DNA of 64,000 bases from Vibrio gangliei (GTDB taxonomy: Bacteria; Pseudomonadota; Gammaproteobacteria; Enterobacterales; Vibrionaceae). The stretch lies in contig NZ_AP021869.1 of the NCBI RefSeq assembly GCF_026001925.1, forward strand, positions 2,046,001-2,110,000, written 5' to 3'. The notes beneath the pieces were generated by a model that had not been told where the DNA came from, did not search any database, and was given only the letters and a program-made list of their open reading frames with translations. The translations under genes were made by a program, and so were the position numbers. This document shows positions 1 to 9,987 of this stretch, in pieces. How positions within the stretch are numbered: position 1 is the first letter of the stretch; each line of letters opens with the position of its first letter.

Positions 1-1790
1 CGCAAAATCTACTGTCGATCATCAACGATATTCTCGATTTTTCTAAACTCGAAGCGGGTAAGTTGCTCTTGGAGAATATTCCATTTGACCTGCAAGATAC
101 GCTCGATGAAGTCGTGAGCTTGCAAGCTCCAAGCGCTCATGAGAAAGGCCTAGAAATCACGCTCAATATTGACACTAACATTCCGCAAGCCATGGTGGGT
201 GACCCGCTTCGTATTCAGCAAGTACTTACTAACCTCGTTGGTAATGCCATCAAATTTACCGAGCGCGGCAACATCGACATTGTGGCGGAATTGCGCTCTC
301 GCCAAGAGAAAAGTATTGAAGTGCAATTCATGGTGCGTGATACCGGAATTGGTATTTCCGAACGTCAGCAGTCCCAATTATTCCAAGCATTTAGCCAAGC
401 CGATGCCAGTATTTCTCGCCGTTATGGCGGCACAGGTCTAGGCTTAGTCATTACACAAAACTTGATTAGCCAAATGGGTGGTGAAATCAGCCTAACCAGT
501 CGCTTACACCAAGGCTCAACATTCTGGTTTACGGTAAGCTTCCAAACCACCAATATGCCGCTTGCACCACAAATTGATGCCTCATCACTTCATGGGAAAT
601 CGGTACTTCTGGTTGAGCCAAACATGCCTGCCGCCGCGATTATCGAACAACAATTAACTCGTGTCGGCATGAATGTTACCTATCAAGCTCAACTGGCAGA
701 TAACCCAGAGCGCTTTGATTTTGTATTACTCAACTTACCACCGAACCAAAGCTACGATCAAAGCAGCTTATTTACCCTGATCCAGAAAGGGCTGAATTTG
801 TCGTCGCAGTTAATTTTAGGCTTGCCGAGCACCGAATTAGCACTGGCGGAAAACTTAATTAAGCTCTACCCGATCCAATGTATTGCCAAACCCATTGTGC
901 GCCGCAAATTAATCCAACTGATGCTGCCCAACCAAGCTAAATCGACATTATTAGCAGCGCCACCAGCGCATAAAGATGTACTGCCACTCAAAGTCATGGC
1001 GGTCGATGATAATCCGGCTAACTTAAAGTTGATCAGCGCATTATTAGAAGAACAAGTGGAACATATTGTCGCATGCAGCAGCGGGACTCAAGCGGTCGCA
1101 CAAGCCGCAGAACAAAAATTTGATGTCATTTTAATGGACATTCAAATGCCACACATGGATGGGGTGACCGCGTGCCAAAAAATCAAGCAATTACCAATGA
1201 ATGCACAAACCCCCGTGATTGCGGTAACCGCGCATGCTATTGATGGCGAACGCGAACGACTACTGCAAGCTGGCATGGATGATTATTTATCGAAACCCAT
1301 TGAGGAGCATGTCCTTCATCAAGCATTAGTTCACTGGAACCCGTATGCCGAGCAAGGCACCATAGAACGCCTTGATTTAACGGACGGTCAGTTGGACAAG
1401 CTACCTAGCATTACACAAGGACACCATCACAAGTCGGCCAGTCAACCAGTCAGCATTGACTGGCCAAAAGCGTTAAAGCAAGCCGCCAATAAAGAAGATC
1501 TGGCGATCGATATGCTCACCATGCTGATCGAGTTCTTACCCGAAGTCGATCAGGAAATTGAGCGGGCATTAACCGAGCCAGAAAAATATCAAGAAAGTTT
1601 ACTGGCAACGATTCATAAATTGCACGGCAGTTGCTCCTACAGTGGTGTTCCTAAGCTGCAAACCTTATGTGCCACCATTGAAACCGCCTTGCGAGCAGAG
1701 CAACCGGTCGCGGATATCGAACCGGAATTGTTTGAGCTGCAAGATGAAATGGAAAAGGTAAAACAAGAAGCGAAAACATTATTGAAGTGA
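1..1790 (+). CDS. barA: BarA hybrid sensor histidine kinase, C-terminal part
   Basis: The coding frame is already open at base 3, so the gene starts before the window and its sensor and HAMP parts are missing. The visible start is the end of the dimerisation helix (IINDILDFSKLEAGK). The ATPase domain follows, with an N box near 205-270, DTGIGI near 345 and GGTGLGL near 425. A degenerate receiver-like segment lies around 595-930. A true receiver near 990-1340 has paired acidic residues, a phospho-acceptor Asp in LMDIQMP and Lys in LSKPI. A C-terminal Hpt domain carries the His of HKLHGSCSYSG near 1615. In the family BarA phosphorylates UvrY/VarA, which drives Csr small RNAs. It converges on acpS across a shared terminator. 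Confidence 0.93.
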   Translation, partial: QNLLSIINDILDFSKLEAGKLLLENIPFDLQDTLDEVVSLQAPSAHEKGLEITLNIDTNIPQAMVGDPLRIQQVLTNLVGNAIKFTERGNIDIVAELRSRQEKSIEVQFMVRDTGIGISERQQSQLFQAFSQADASISRRYGGTGLGLVITQNLISQMGGEISLTSRLHQGSTFWFTVSFQTTNMPLAPQIDASSLHGKSVLLVEPNMPAAAIIEQQLTRVGMNVTYQAQLADNPERFDFVLLNLPPNQSYDQSSLFTLIQKGLNLSSQLILGLPSTELALAENLIKLYPIQCIAKPIVRRKLIQLMLPNQAKSTLLAAPPAHKDVLPLKVMAVDDNPANLKLISALLEEQVEHIVACSSGTQAVAQAAEQKFDVILMDIQMPHMDGVTACQKIKQLPMNAQTPVIAVTAHAIDGERERLLQAGMDDYLSKPIEEHVLHQALVHWNPYAEQGTIERLDLTDGQLDKLPSITQGHHHKSASQPVSIDWPKALKQAANKEDLAIDMLTMLIEFLPEVDQEIERALTEPEKYQESLLATIHKLHGSCSYSGVPKLQTLCATIETALRAEQPVADIEPELFELQDEMEKVKQEAKTLLK

Positions 1791-1813
1791 TGCTGATCTG
1801 AAATAGCTAAAAC

Positions 1814-1847
1814 AAAAAATCGAGCTGGTATGTGGCTCGATTTTTTT
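1814..1847. terminator. Bidirectional intrinsic terminator between barA and acpS
   Basis: An A-run, a stem of ATCGAGC and GCTCGAT, then a T-run. It is symmetrical enough to end both barA and the acpS-side operon. Confidence 0.85.
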
Positions 1848-1855
1848 AATCCCGC

Positions 1856-2236
1856 TTACGACTCTAAAATCACCGTCGCCATGGCATAACGCTTTTCATC
1901 GGAAATCGATAAATGGATATGTTGCACGCCACGGTCGTGTGCTAGTTGCAGCGCTTTTCCGGTGAGCGTTAATACCGGCTTGCCCAGTTGATCATTATCG
2001 ATAGTGAAATCTTGGAAACTGACCCCACACGCAATGCCCGTACCCAGTGCTTTAGAAGCGGCTTCTTTGGCTGCAAAGCGTTTAGCAAGGTAGCGCCCTT
2101 TTTGTTTCAACCCATGAAAAATGGCGAGTTCAAACGGCGTTAAAATACGCTCAGCAAACGCTTGTCCCGAACGCTGTAAACTGTTCTCTATGCGTTCAAT
2201 ATCGGCAATGTCTGTGCCTAAGCCGATAATCGCCAT
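1856..2236 (-). CDS. acpS: Holo-[acyl-carrier-protein] synthase
   Basis: AcpS moves the 4'-phosphopantetheine arm from coenzyme A to apo-ACP and so switches on fatty acid synthesis. The 126-residue protein has the normal length. Both family signatures are visible: [11 protein letters not shown] at residues 6-16, with the metal-binding Asp, and [14 protein letters not shown] in the middle, with the catalytic Glu-Ala motif. It is the last gene of the leftward lepA-to-acpS block. Its ATG overlaps the last base of the pdxJ stop, which suggests translational coupling. A shared terminator lies just downstream. Confidence 0.96.
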   Translation of the reverse strand: MAIIGLGTDIADIERIENSLQRSGQAFAERILTPFELAIFHGLKQKGRYLAKRFAAKEAASKALGTGIACGVSFQDFTIDNDQLGKPVLTLTGKALQLAHDRGVQHIHLSISDEKRYAMATVILES

Positions 2237-2982
2237 TAGCCTAATAGAGCCTGCTGACGTGCGTGTTGCATAACCGATTTCATGTCAGCTACAGCTTTAT
2301 CTAAACCATCAAACAGAGCACGGCCAATAATGGCATGACCAATGTTTAACTCATAAATTTCTGGCAATGCCGCAATCGGGCCAACATTGTGATAAGTCAA
2401 TCCATGCCCTGCATTCACTTTAATGCCAATGCTATGCGCATAAGTTGCCCCTGCCGCAATGCGCTTTAATTCTGCCTTTTGCTCAACATCGGATTCAGCA
2501 TCCGCGTAATGGCCGGTGTGCAATTCAATAAAAGGTGCACCACAGGCTTTAGCGGCATCAATTTGCTCATGTGAAGCATCAATAAATAAAGACACCTTAA
2601 TGCCTGCTTTGGTGAGTTTTTCCGTAGCGGCTTTTACTTTTTCAAGTTGACCGGCCACATCCAGCCCACCTTCTGTGGTGAGTTCTTCGCGTTTTTCAGG
2701 TACTAAACACACATACTCAGGCTTGGTTTGAATCGCAATCTCGACCATTTCATCGGTGACTGCCATTTCAAGGTTCATACGGGTTTGAATGGTTTCACTC
2801 AAAATACGCACATCGCGGTCTTTTATGTGACGGCGGTCTTCACGCAAATGCACAGTAATGCCATCAGCGCCTGCGCGCTCTGCAATTTCCGCCGCATGAA
2901 CAGGATCTGGATACTTAGTCCCACGCGCATTTCTCACGGTTGCGATATGATCAATATTGACGCCTAAGTAAATCTCACTCAT
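2236..2982 (-). CDS. pdxJ: Pyridoxine 5'-phosphate synthase
   Basis: PdxJ condenses 1-deoxy-xylulose 5-phosphate with 3-amino-2-oxopropyl phosphate to form pyridoxine 5'-phosphate, the last ring-building step of vitamin B6 synthesis. The 248-residue protein is full length. The N-terminus [17 protein letters not shown] and the segments [12 protein letters not shown] and LHTGHYA are typical of this TIM-barrel family. It sits between recO and acpS as in E. coli, with a 3-base gap after recO and a one-base overlap with acpS, so it is surely co-transcribed with both. Confidence 0.97.
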   Translation of the reverse strand: MSEIYLGVNIDHIATVRNARGTKYPDPVHAAEIAERAGADGITVHLREDRRHIKDRDVRILSETIQTRMNLEMAVTDEMVEIAIQTKPEYVCLVPEKREELTTEGGLDVAGQLEKVKAATEKLTKAGIKVSLFIDASHEQIDAAKACGAPFIELHTGHYADAESDVEQKAELKRIAAGATYAHSIGIKVNAGHGLTYHNVGPIAALPEIYELNIGHAIIGRALFDGLDKAVADMKSVMQHARQQALLG

Positions 2983-2985
2983 GGT

Positions 2986-3717
2986 TTAACTCCTTGTTTT
3001 CGGAATACTGCTCGATGATACCGACACAAATAATTCCCGACTTTTTAATGGTTTGCTACCAAGATAAGGCTTGAGAGCCATGCGAGTAAAACGCTTAGCA
3101 GCTTGTAATTGTTGTTTGGTAAGAAATCGACGCTCACTGATCGCGATTAACTCATTGCCAAGAAAGGTTAAGTTATCCTTTCTCACGCTCGCAATAAAGC
3201 CTTTTTGTTCACGATAGCGATAAGTCATGTTCTCAGATACGGGCTCCCCACTGCCGGCACAGTGTAAAAAGTCCACTCCGTAGCCAAGTGATGACAGCAA
3301 AGCTAACTCGAATCGACGTAATGCCGGTTCAGGGTTATCCGCTTGAGCTAACTCTGTCAGAGCGGCGAGATAATCATGAAATAGTTCAGGATAGGCGCCT
3401 TCAGACTCTACCACGCGGCTGATCAACTCGTTGATATACATTGCAGAATAGAGATTGATTCCGGTAAGAGGAATACCGAGGCTTATCGGTTCGGCTTGTC
3501 TTAACGTTCTCATCGAACCTTTACCAAACCACTTTAATAATAACGGTGTGAAGGGTTGGAGCACCCCTTTGAGGTTGGATCGCTTACTGCGCGCGCCTTT
3601 GGCTAAAATACTGACTCGGCCATACTCTTCACTGAATACATCCAAGATCAAACTGGTTTCAGTATAAGGACGGCGATGTAGGATAAAACAGCGTTGTAAT
3701 CCTTGCGGGTCAGACAT
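2986..3717 (-). CDS. recO: DNA repair protein RecO
   Basis: RecO works with RecF and RecR to load RecA onto SSB-coated single-stranded DNA at gaps. The 243-residue protein starts with an OB-fold ([34 protein letters not shown] is spread over about residues 9-43), followed by the helical domain with [11 protein letters not shown] near residues 148-158. Its length matches the family. It lies between era and pdxJ, as in other gamma-proteobacteria. A palindromic element sits in the 97-base gap between era and recO, an unusual place inside an operon. Confidence 0.95.
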   Translation of the reverse strand: MSDPQGLQRCFILHRRPYTETSLILDVFSEEYGRVSILAKGARSKRSNLKGVLQPFTPLLLKWFGKGSMRTLRQAEPISLGIPLTGINLYSAMYINELISRVVESEGAYPELFHDYLAALTELAQADNPEPALRRFELALLSSLGYGVDFLHCAGSGEPVSENMTYRYREQKGFIASVRKDNLTFLGNELIAISERRFLTKQQLQAAKRFTRMALKPYLGSKPLKSRELFVSVSSSSIPKTRS

Positions 3718-3734
3718 AGCTTTTTCCGTAGCGC

Positions 3735-3803
3735 GAATCTCGGCTGCTCGTTTCTCGATTCATCTTTCATCAAGATTTTCATCGAGAAACGAGTCACGAG
3801 ATC
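3735..3803. repeat. Palindromic ctcg-rich intergenic element, copy 1
   Basis: A 13-base perfect inverted repeat has arms at 3747-3759 (ctcgtttctcgat) and 3781-3793 (atcgagaaacgag). It is bordered by GAATCTCG at 3735-3742 and an imperfect partner CGAGAT near 3797. It resembles the element at 45692-45761 in its border octamer and in the string ctcgtttctcga. It would form a strong hairpin in the era-recO transcript. Confidence 0.65.
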
Positions 3804-3814
3804 CTGATTAACGA

Positions 3815-4819
3815 TTATAAATCATCAATATAACCTAACGAACGCAAAGCGCGCTCATCATCTGCCCAGCCGGATTTCACTTTCACCCAGGTTTCTAGGT
3901 AGACTTTACGTTCGAACAATTCTTCCATATCCAAACGGGCTTCTCGACCGATGGTTTTGATTTTCTCACCACCTTTACCAATCACCATTTTCTTCTGACC
4001 AGAACGTTCAACCAAAATTAACGCATTGATATGAAAACCATCGGTTTCTGGATTGTAGTCAAAGCGTTCAATCTCGACTGTGACGGAATACGGCAATTCA
4101 TCACCGGTAAAGCGCATCAATTTTTCACGAATGATTTCAGATGCCATGAAACGTTGTGAACGGTCGGTCACGTATTCTTCAGGGAAATGATGAATCGCTT
4201 GCGGCAGTGCTTCACGAACGTGTTTGCGAATCGCATCGGTATTACGGCCATGTTTTGCCGAAATAGGAATGATATCAACAAAGTCCATCTTTTCAGACAT
4301 GGCTTGCATGTGAAGCATCACTTCATTGCGATCTTTTACGTTATCGACTTTATTCACCAATAATACGGTTGGAAAGTTTGCCGCACGCAATTTGTTAAGC
4401 ACCATTTCATCATCTGGCGTCCAGTGTGTGCCATCCACTAAGAAAAGCACTAAGTTGACGTCACTTAATGAACTGTTTGCGGCACGGTTCATTAAACGGT
4501 TAATCGCGCGTTTTTCTTCAATATGAAGCCCTGGAGTATCGACATAAATGGCTTGATACGCGCCTTCAGTTTCTACCCCCATGATACGGTGACGAGTAGT
4601 TTGCGGCTTACGCGAAGTGATCGAAATTTTCTGGCCAAGCAGATGGTTCAATAAGGTAGATTTACCCACATTAGGTCGACCAACAATCGCCACAAACCCG
4701 CAGTGTTGTTCACTTGGATCGATCTCCGCTTCTTGTTGCTGTGAAGGCTGAGCTTCACCAGCAAAGTAAGCATCTAAATCGAACTCTGCAGGTTCATTTG
4801 AATCATGTTTATTTGTCAT
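3815..4819 (-). CDS. era: GTPase Era
   Basis: Era is an essential Ras-like GTPase that binds the 3' end of 16S rRNA through its KH domain and helps mature the 30S subunit. The GTPase motifs are GRPNVGKST at residues 47-55, DTPGL at 94-98 and NKVD at 156-159. The KH loop [10 protein letters not shown] is at about 279-288. At 334 residues it is about 33 longer than E. coli Era; the excess is an acidic, Gln-rich N-terminal tail before GFVAIVG. Its start overlaps the end of rnc by 11 bases, which points to coupled translation. Confidence 0.96.
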   Translation of the reverse strand: MTNKHDSNEPAEFDLDAYFAGEAQPSQQQEAEIDPSEQHCGFVAIVGRPNVGKSTLLNHLLGQKISITSRKPQTTRHRIMGVETEGAYQAIYVDTPGLHIEEKRAINRLMNRAANSSLSDVNLVLFLVDGTHWTPDDEMVLNKLRAANFPTVLLVNKVDNVKDRNEVMLHMQAMSEKMDFVDIIPISAKHGRNTDAIRKHVREALPQAIHHFPEEYVTDRSQRFMASEIIREKLMRFTGDELPYSVTVEIERFDYNPETDGFHINALILVERSGQKKMVIGKGGEKIKTIGREARLDMEELFERKVYLETWVKVKSGWADDERALRSLGYIDDL

Positions 4820-5489
4820 TGGTTAATACTCCTAATGCCAACTCCGCAGCCGCTTGCTCTGCTTTACGTCGGCTAGTGCCTTTGCCTACCACTGGGTCAT
4901 CAATGCCATTGATTTCACAGGAAACAGTAAACTCTTGGTTATGCGCTTCACCTTTAATTTTAGACACGGTATAAACAGGCAATGGCTTGCGACGGCCTTG
5001 CAAGAATTCCTGTAGGCGTGTCTTTGGATCTTTTTGTGAGACACCCGGCTTAATTTCGTCTAGTCGAGGTAAATACCACGCCAAGACCACCTTGCGAACC
5101 ACTTCAATATCGCTGTCCAAATAGCAAGCACCAATGATGGCTTCAACGGCATCGGCAAGAATGGAATCACGACGGAAACCGCCGCTTTTCAATTCACCTG
5201 GACCTAATTTTAAGTAGTCACCTAAGTCAAATTCACGACCTAACTGAGCTAAAGTATGCCCACGTACTAACGTAGCACGCATACGACTCATGTCCCCTTC
5301 ATTAATATTAGGGAAACGATGATATAGCTCATCTGCAATAACAAAACTTAAAATTGAATCGCCCAAAAATTCTAAGCGCTCATTGTGTTTACTGTTGGCA
5401 CTGCGGTGTGTCAGTGCCAAATTCAAAAGATTGGCATCATTAAACTGATAGCCAATCTTTGTTTGTAATCTGTTGATCTGAGAATTCAT
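4809..5489 (-). CDS. rnc: Ribonuclease III
   Basis: RNase III cuts double-stranded RNA, separates the rRNAs in the primary transcript and processes many mRNAs and small RNA duplexes. The 226-residue protein has the signature [10 protein letters not shown] at residues 36-45, a second acidic site around [13 protein letters not shown], and a C-terminal double-stranded RNA-binding domain that begins near [12 protein letters not shown]. Length and order (lepB-rnc-era) are those of E. coli. The gap to lepB is 9 bases and the end overlaps era. Confidence 0.97.
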   Translation of the reverse strand: MNSQINRLQTKIGYQFNDANLLNLALTHRSANSKHNERLEFLGDSILSFVIADELYHRFPNINEGDMSRMRATLVRGHTLAQLGREFDLGDYLKLGPGELKSGGFRRDSILADAVEAIIGACYLDSDIEVVRKVVLAWYLPRLDEIKPGVSQKDPKTRLQEFLQGRRKPLPVYTVSKIKGEAHNQEFTVSCEINGIDDPVVGKGTSRRKAEQAAAELALGVLTNDK

Positions 5490-5498
5490 ACTCTCTCG

Positions 5499-6398
5499 TT
5501 ATTTAATGCCGCCAATACGGTTAAATCGTACGCCGGTTGGGATCCAAGACGGTAATGCGCTGTCGGCATCACGGTCAAATTCAAAACTGATCCAGATGGC
5601 TGTGGCTTTACCCACAAAGTTCGCTTCTGGCACAAAACCCCAGTAACGACTATCAGCACTGTTATCACGGTTATCACCCATCATAAAGTACTCACCTTCT
5701 GGTACGACCCACTCATTACGGAATGCACGAGGCTGATACGCCTGCACATTATCGCGACGAAGTGGATTGATTAGTACATTGTGTTCCACTGGACCAAGCT
5801 TTTCTGTCGCTTCAATCAGAGGAATGCCATCTTGATAAAATGGACTTTGTTTTGCATCAAACTGAGCAACTGGTTCACAAGTCGATGAGCCCGCTGCTTG
5901 TACACAAATCTTTTTATCTTCAGTATAGCGGATAGTATCACCCGGTAGGCCAACTACGCGCTTAATGTAGTCAATGTTTGGCTGAGGCGGGTATTTAAAT
6001 ACTGCGATATCACCACGTTGTGGCTCACCCGTTTCAATTAACTTAGATTGAAATACCGGATCTTTAATGCCGTAGGAAAACTTCTCAACTAAGATGAAAT
6101 CGCCCACCAATAAGGTTGGCATCATCGAGCCAGATGGAATTTGAAACGGCTCATAAATAAAGCTGCGAAGTACTAATACAAATGCAATCACTGGGAAGAT
6201 GGAAACACTATTTTCAACCCACCAAGGCTGGGGATGAATTTTAGCGGCAAGATCTTGGCTAAGCCCGGTCTTGGTTTGCTCTTCAGCACTCATTAAAGCT
6301 TGTTTACGTTTTTTACTCCAAACAAACTTCTCTAATGCCCATACCACGCCAGTCACTAATGTCACTAGCACTAAGATCAATGAAAATGTATTCGCCAT
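5499..6398 (-). CDS. lepB: Signal peptidase I
   Basis: LepB removes signal peptides from exported proteins at the outer face of the inner membrane. The 299-residue protein has an N-terminal membrane helix (residues 5-22), a second one near 66-80, and then the periplasmic catalytic domain. The nucleophile Ser91 lies in IPSGSMMPTL and the general base Lys146 in DYIKRVVGLPGD. The family box GDNRDNS is followed by DSRYWGFV. It sits between lepA and rnc as in E. coli; the 165-base gap to lepA leaves room for a secondary promoter. Confidence 0.97.
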   Translation of the reverse strand: MANTFSLILVLVTLVTGVVWALEKFVWSKKRKQALMSAEEQTKTGLSQDLAAKIHPQPWWVENSVSIFPVIAFVLVLRSFIYEPFQIPSGSMMPTLLVGDFILVEKFSYGIKDPVFQSKLIETGEPQRGDIAVFKYPPQPNIDYIKRVVGLPGDTIRYTEDKKICVQAAGSSTCEPVAQFDAKQSPFYQDGIPLIEATEKLGPVEHNVLINPLRRDNVQAYQPRAFRNEWVVPEGEYFMMGDNRDNSADSRYWGFVPEANFVGKATAIWISFEFDRDADSALPSWIPTGVRFNRIGGIK

Positions 6399-6563
6399 CC
6401 GACTCGGCTTCCCTTTTATTAAATTACTCCAGCCAAATGGCCGCTTTATACAAAAGAATAAAAGTGAAAGAGCCTAAACCCTTTCACTTTATCGACTTGT
6501 TGCTGGCACTAGGGTCTGTTGACCTTAGCAACAAGCTATCACCAAAACGGAATGATTCAGTGA

Positions 6564-8357
6564 TTAATCTTTACCTACGTGTAAGATGGCTAGGAACGCT
6601 TCTTGCGGCAGCTCTACGTTACCGATTTGCTTCATGCGTTTCTTACCTTCTTTCTGTTTCTTCAACAGTTTCTTCTTACGACTCACATCACCGCCGTAAC
6701 ATTTAGCGATTACGTTTTTACGCAATTGCTTCACGGTTGAACGCGCAATAATGTGGTTACCAATCGCCGCTTGAATCGCAATATCAAACATTTGACGTGG
6801 AATGAATTCTTTCATTTTTTCCACCAGCTGACGGCCACGAGTTTGTGCTTGATCTTTGTGCGTGATGATCGCCAGTGCATCAACAGTGTCACCGTTAAGC
6901 AACACATCCACACGAACCATGTTGGAGTCTTCAAAACGGTGGAAGTTGTAATCCAGTGACGCATAACCACGAGAAGTTGACTTCAAGCGGTCAAAGAAAT
7001 CCAGAACCACTTCTGCCATTGGGATATCGTAAGTTAATGCCACTTGGTTACCGTGATAAACCATGTCTACTTGCGTACCACGTTTTTCTACACAAAGTGT
7101 AATCACGTTACCTAAGTAATCTGATGGCACAAGAATATTACAACGGGCAATTGGCTCACGAATTTGGTCAATATCGTTAATTGCTGGCAATTTCGCCGGG
7201 CTATCAACGTATAAAATATCACCGTTAGTTTTAGCGACTTCGTACACTACGGTCGGAGCGGTGGTGATCAAATCCAGATCGTATTCACGCTCTAAACGCT
7301 CTTGAATGATTTCCATGTGCAACATGCCGAGGAAACCACAGCGGAAACCAAAACCTAGTGCTGCTGAACTTTCTGGCTCATAGAATAACGATGCATCGTT
7401 GAGGCTTAATTTACCCAGAGCATCACGGAAGTTTTCATAATCATCCGATGATACAGGGAATAGACCCGCATAAACCTGTGGTTTCACTTTTTGGAAACCT
7501 GGTAGCGCTTTTTCACAGCCGCCTTTTGCATGCGTTAAGGTATCACCAACTGGTGCGCCGAGAATGTCTTTAATACCACAAACCACCCAACCTACTTCGC
7601 CAGTCTCTAGACCATCGGTATCCACTTGTTTCGGTGTAAAGATACCAATGCGGTCTACACCCCAAGTTTGACCGGTACTCATGACTTTGATCTTGTCGTT
7701 TTTCTTCAGCTTACCGTTTTTAATACGCACTAAAGACACAACGCCTAAGTAGTTATCAAACCATGAGTCAATGATCAACGCTTGCAATGGCGCTTCAGGA
7801 TCACCCTCAGGTGCCGGGATCGCTTTCACAATCTCTTCTAAAACAAGATCAACACCTACGCCAGTTTTCGCTGAACAACGTACCGCTTCCATCGCATCAA
7901 TACCGACGATGTCTTCAATTTCTTCAGCGACACGCTCAGGGTCTGCGGCAGGTAGGTCAATTTTATTGAGGATTGGCACAACCTCGAGATCCATTTCGAT
8001 CGCGGTATAACAGTTAGCCAATGTTTGAGCTTCTACACCTTGACCAGCATCAACCACCAATAAGGCACCTTCACACGCGGCTAGAGAGCGAGATACTTCG
8101 TAAGAGAAGTCAACGTGTCCAGGAGTATCGATGAAGTTCAACTGATAGGTTTCGCCATCAGAAGCTTTATAATCAAGTGTCACACTTTGCGCTTTGATAG
8201 TGATGCCACGTTCACGCTCAAGATCCATGGAATCAAGTACTTGAGCTGCCATTTCGCGCTCGGTCAGCCCTCCACAAACTTGAATTAAGCGATCAGAAAG
8301 AGTCGACTTACCGTGGTCGATATGGGCGATAATCGAAAAGTTACGAATGTGCTTCAT
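6564..8357 (-). CDS. lepA: Elongation factor 4 (LepA)
   Basis: LepA is a translational GTPase related to EF-G that acts on ribosomes during initiation, assembly or stress. The 597-residue protein has the normal length. The P-loop AHIDHGKST is at residues 11-19, followed by DTPGHVDF and NKIDLP. The C-terminal LepA-specific domain ([22 protein letters not shown] is spread near residue 560) contacts tRNA. It is separated from rseC by 147 bases, which hold a likely promoter. Confidence 0.97.
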   Translation of the reverse strand: MKHIRNFSIIAHIDHGKSTLSDRLIQVCGGLTEREMAAQVLDSMDLERERGITIKAQSVTLDYKASDGETYQLNFIDTPGHVDFSYEVSRSLAACEGALLVVDAGQGVEAQTLANCYTAIEMDLEVVPILNKIDLPAADPERVAEEIEDIVGIDAMEAVRCSAKTGVGVDLVLEEIVKAIPAPEGDPEAPLQALIIDSWFDNYLGVVSLVRIKNGKLKKNDKIKVMSTGQTWGVDRIGIFTPKQVDTDGLETGEVGWVVCGIKDILGAPVGDTLTHAKGGCEKALPGFQKVKPQVYAGLFPVSSDDYENFRDALGKLSLNDASLFYEPESSAALGFGFRCGFLGMLHMEIIQERLEREYDLDLITTAPTVVYEVAKTNGDILYVDSPAKLPAINDIDQIREPIARCNILVPSDYLGNVITLCVEKRGTQVDMVYHGNQVALTYDIPMAEVVLDFFDRLKSTSRGYASLDYNFHRFEDSNMVRVDVLLNGDTVDALAIITHKDQAQTRGRQLVEKMKEFIPRQMFDIAIQAAIGNHIIARSTVKQLRKNVIAKCYGGDVSRKKKLLKKQKEGKKRMKQIGNVELPQEAFLAILHVGKD

Positions 8358-8423
8358 AGGCTGGAGACAATACTCAAATAATGGGTGAATGGGACATGAA
8401 ACCCCAAGTTTAGGGCTAGTTTC

Positions 8424-8464
8424 ATTATAGTGGCAGGGATTCTACCCAATTTCCTGCTGGGTAG
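8424..8464 (-). promoter_or_regulatory. Candidate promoter and hairpin before lepA
   Basis: On the minus strand a perfect TATAAT (8424-8429) lies 66 bases before the lepA start. Just upstream is a 7-bp hairpin, CTACCCA (8442-8448) with TGGGTAG (8458-8464). The -35 is weak (AAATTG at 17-base spacing). This may separate lepA transcription from the rpoE operon. Confidence 0.4.
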
Positions 8465-8504
8465 CTATACCCTGACGAAAACAAGATTAACCTAAATAAA
8501 ACAT

Positions 8505-8975
8505 TTATAGGATTGGCTGACCCAACACGCGAATCAGTGACACTTCACTCCCTACTTTTTGCTCCAACCATTGTGTGGCAGGCTTAGCAAAGTAAATACC
8601 TAAAGCGCCACATAAAAAGAATGACAAAATCACAATCCCTTCGCCTAAGCCAAGCCATGGTCTTAAAACCAGTTGCGCGACAACGCTACCTAAAATCATG
8701 GCAAGCAATGGCAGCAAATACACCACCAATGCCGATAACACCAAACTTTTTTCAGGTAGGCCAATCTCGACCACTTGACCCGCTTGTAAGGGTTCACGAG
8801 TATTGAGCTTCCATAAATGCGCTTTATTCCCGAGCGCTTTTGAAACCATGCCTGTGCCACAGCTTTTTTGCGACTGACAACTCTTGCAACTCGTTTGTTG
8901 CTCGCAGCTCAGCTCAACATAATTCATGTCTTGCTGCTTCTCAACGGACATCACCGTTGCTAAGGCGGTCATCAT
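8505..8975 (-). CDS. rseC: SoxR-reducing system / sigma-E regulator RseC
   Basis: RseC is an inner-membrane protein of the rpoE operon, linked in E. coli to sigma-E control and to reduction of SoxR. The 156-residue protein has an N-terminal Cys cluster (CEQQTSCKSCQSQKSCGTG, residues 24-42) and two membrane helices around residues 81-100 and 108-128. Its start overlaps the end of rseB by 4 bases. The Cys cluster suggests metal or redox binding, but its biochemical role is not settled in the family. Confidence 0.93.
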   Translation of the reverse strand: MMTALATVMSVEKQQDMNYVELSCEQQTSCKSCQSQKSCGTGMVSKALGNKAHLWKLNTREPLQAGQVVEIGLPEKSLVLSALVVYLLPLLAMILGSVVAQLVLRPWLGLGEGIVILSFFLCGALGIYFAKPATQWLEQKVGSEVSLIRVLGQPIL

Positions 8976-9946
8976 GGCGTCGTTCCATTGGATTTATTAT
9001 TAAAAGTGACAGAGTCAGCAATACGCTTGGCAGTAGACGGAGGAATATCCCCGATCACTGAAATCTCTCGACTGTCTTTAATAAAAGTTTGCAAGGTACG
9101 ACGGCCTTGGCGATAGGTTTGCAATTGGCTATTTGGGGTTTTCATTTCCGATACATAGACGGAAAAATTAAACAATCCATCACTGTACAGTTGGCTTTCT
9201 ACCACACTGCCAGTTACCGACATACGGTAGCGATTCAAGCTGTTCGCTTCAAAACCATTGGGTACCCAGTTAACTTTCCAGTCTGCGTCTGTTTCTTCTG
9301 GCTTAGGCAACGTCAGCACGTCTGGTAATTTAACTGAATTGAGACCATCTAAAATCGTCGCAACGTGATCACTTACAGCGTAAGAAATCGTGCGATATTG
9401 CTCTAGAATTTCACCATTGCGCTCAACTAAATCCGCACGTAAAGGCAAATGGGTACGTTCATCAATCCACACTATATAGGAATAGCGTTGACCATCTTTT
9501 GGAACAACGCGCACAACTTGACAAGCGGTACCGGCTTCACGAGAACGGCCAATCTTAACAAAGTCATAAATCTGGCTGAGGGCGTTAATATCACTGTCAA
9601 TCAACGGAATTAATGGCGCAACCATGTGACCGGAACGGATAGAAAAAGGATCTAGCCCTGGCTCGATATAACTGATTTCATCACCACGACGAATCACCTC
9701 ACGCACCGGCCCACTAAGATAGACAAGATGCGCTAGGTTTTGCTCATTTTCGATAGCATGACGATACAACAACGGTTCTATGCTGTTTTTACGAACCAAA
9801 ATGTAAGACAACTCATAATTCATTGTCTTACTCGCCTCACTCATTTTAAGCAATAAAGCCTCAGCGGATGGCTTAGCATCTTCCGCTGAGGCAACTTGAC
9901 TAAATAAGCTGAGTAGCAACCAAGTACTAATCAGGATTTTTTTCAT
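8972..9946 (-). CDS. rseB: Sigma-E regulator RseB
   Basis: RseB (MucB family) is a periplasmic protein that binds the anti-sigma factor RseA, shields it from DegS and senses off-pathway lipopolysaccharide. The 324-residue protein starts with a signal peptide (MKKILISTWLLLSLFSQVASA). The large lipoprotein-like domain and the C-terminal domain (VNWVPNGFEANSLNR onwards) follow. It lies between rseA and rseC with a 41-base gap to rseA and a 4-base overlap with rseC, so it belongs to the sigma-E operon. Confidence 0.95.
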   Translation of the reverse strand: MKKILISTWLLLSLFSQVASAEDAKPSAEALLLKMSEASKTMNYELSYILVRKNSIEPLLYRHAIENEQNLAHLVYLSGPVREVIRRGDEISYIEPGLDPFSIRSGHMVAPLIPLIDSDINALSQIYDFVKIGRSREAGTACQVVRVVPKDGQRYSYIVWIDERTHLPLRADLVERNGEILEQYRTISYAVSDHVATILDGLNSVKLPDVLTLPKPEETDADWKVNWVPNGFEANSLNRYRMSVTGSVVESQLYSDGLFNFSVYVSEMKTPNSQLQTYRQGRRTLQTFIKDSREISVIGDIPPSTAKRIADSVTFNNKSNGTTP

Positions 9947-9987
9947 TTCAATACCGCTTTCATCCGTTGATGATTAACAAGCTCAAA

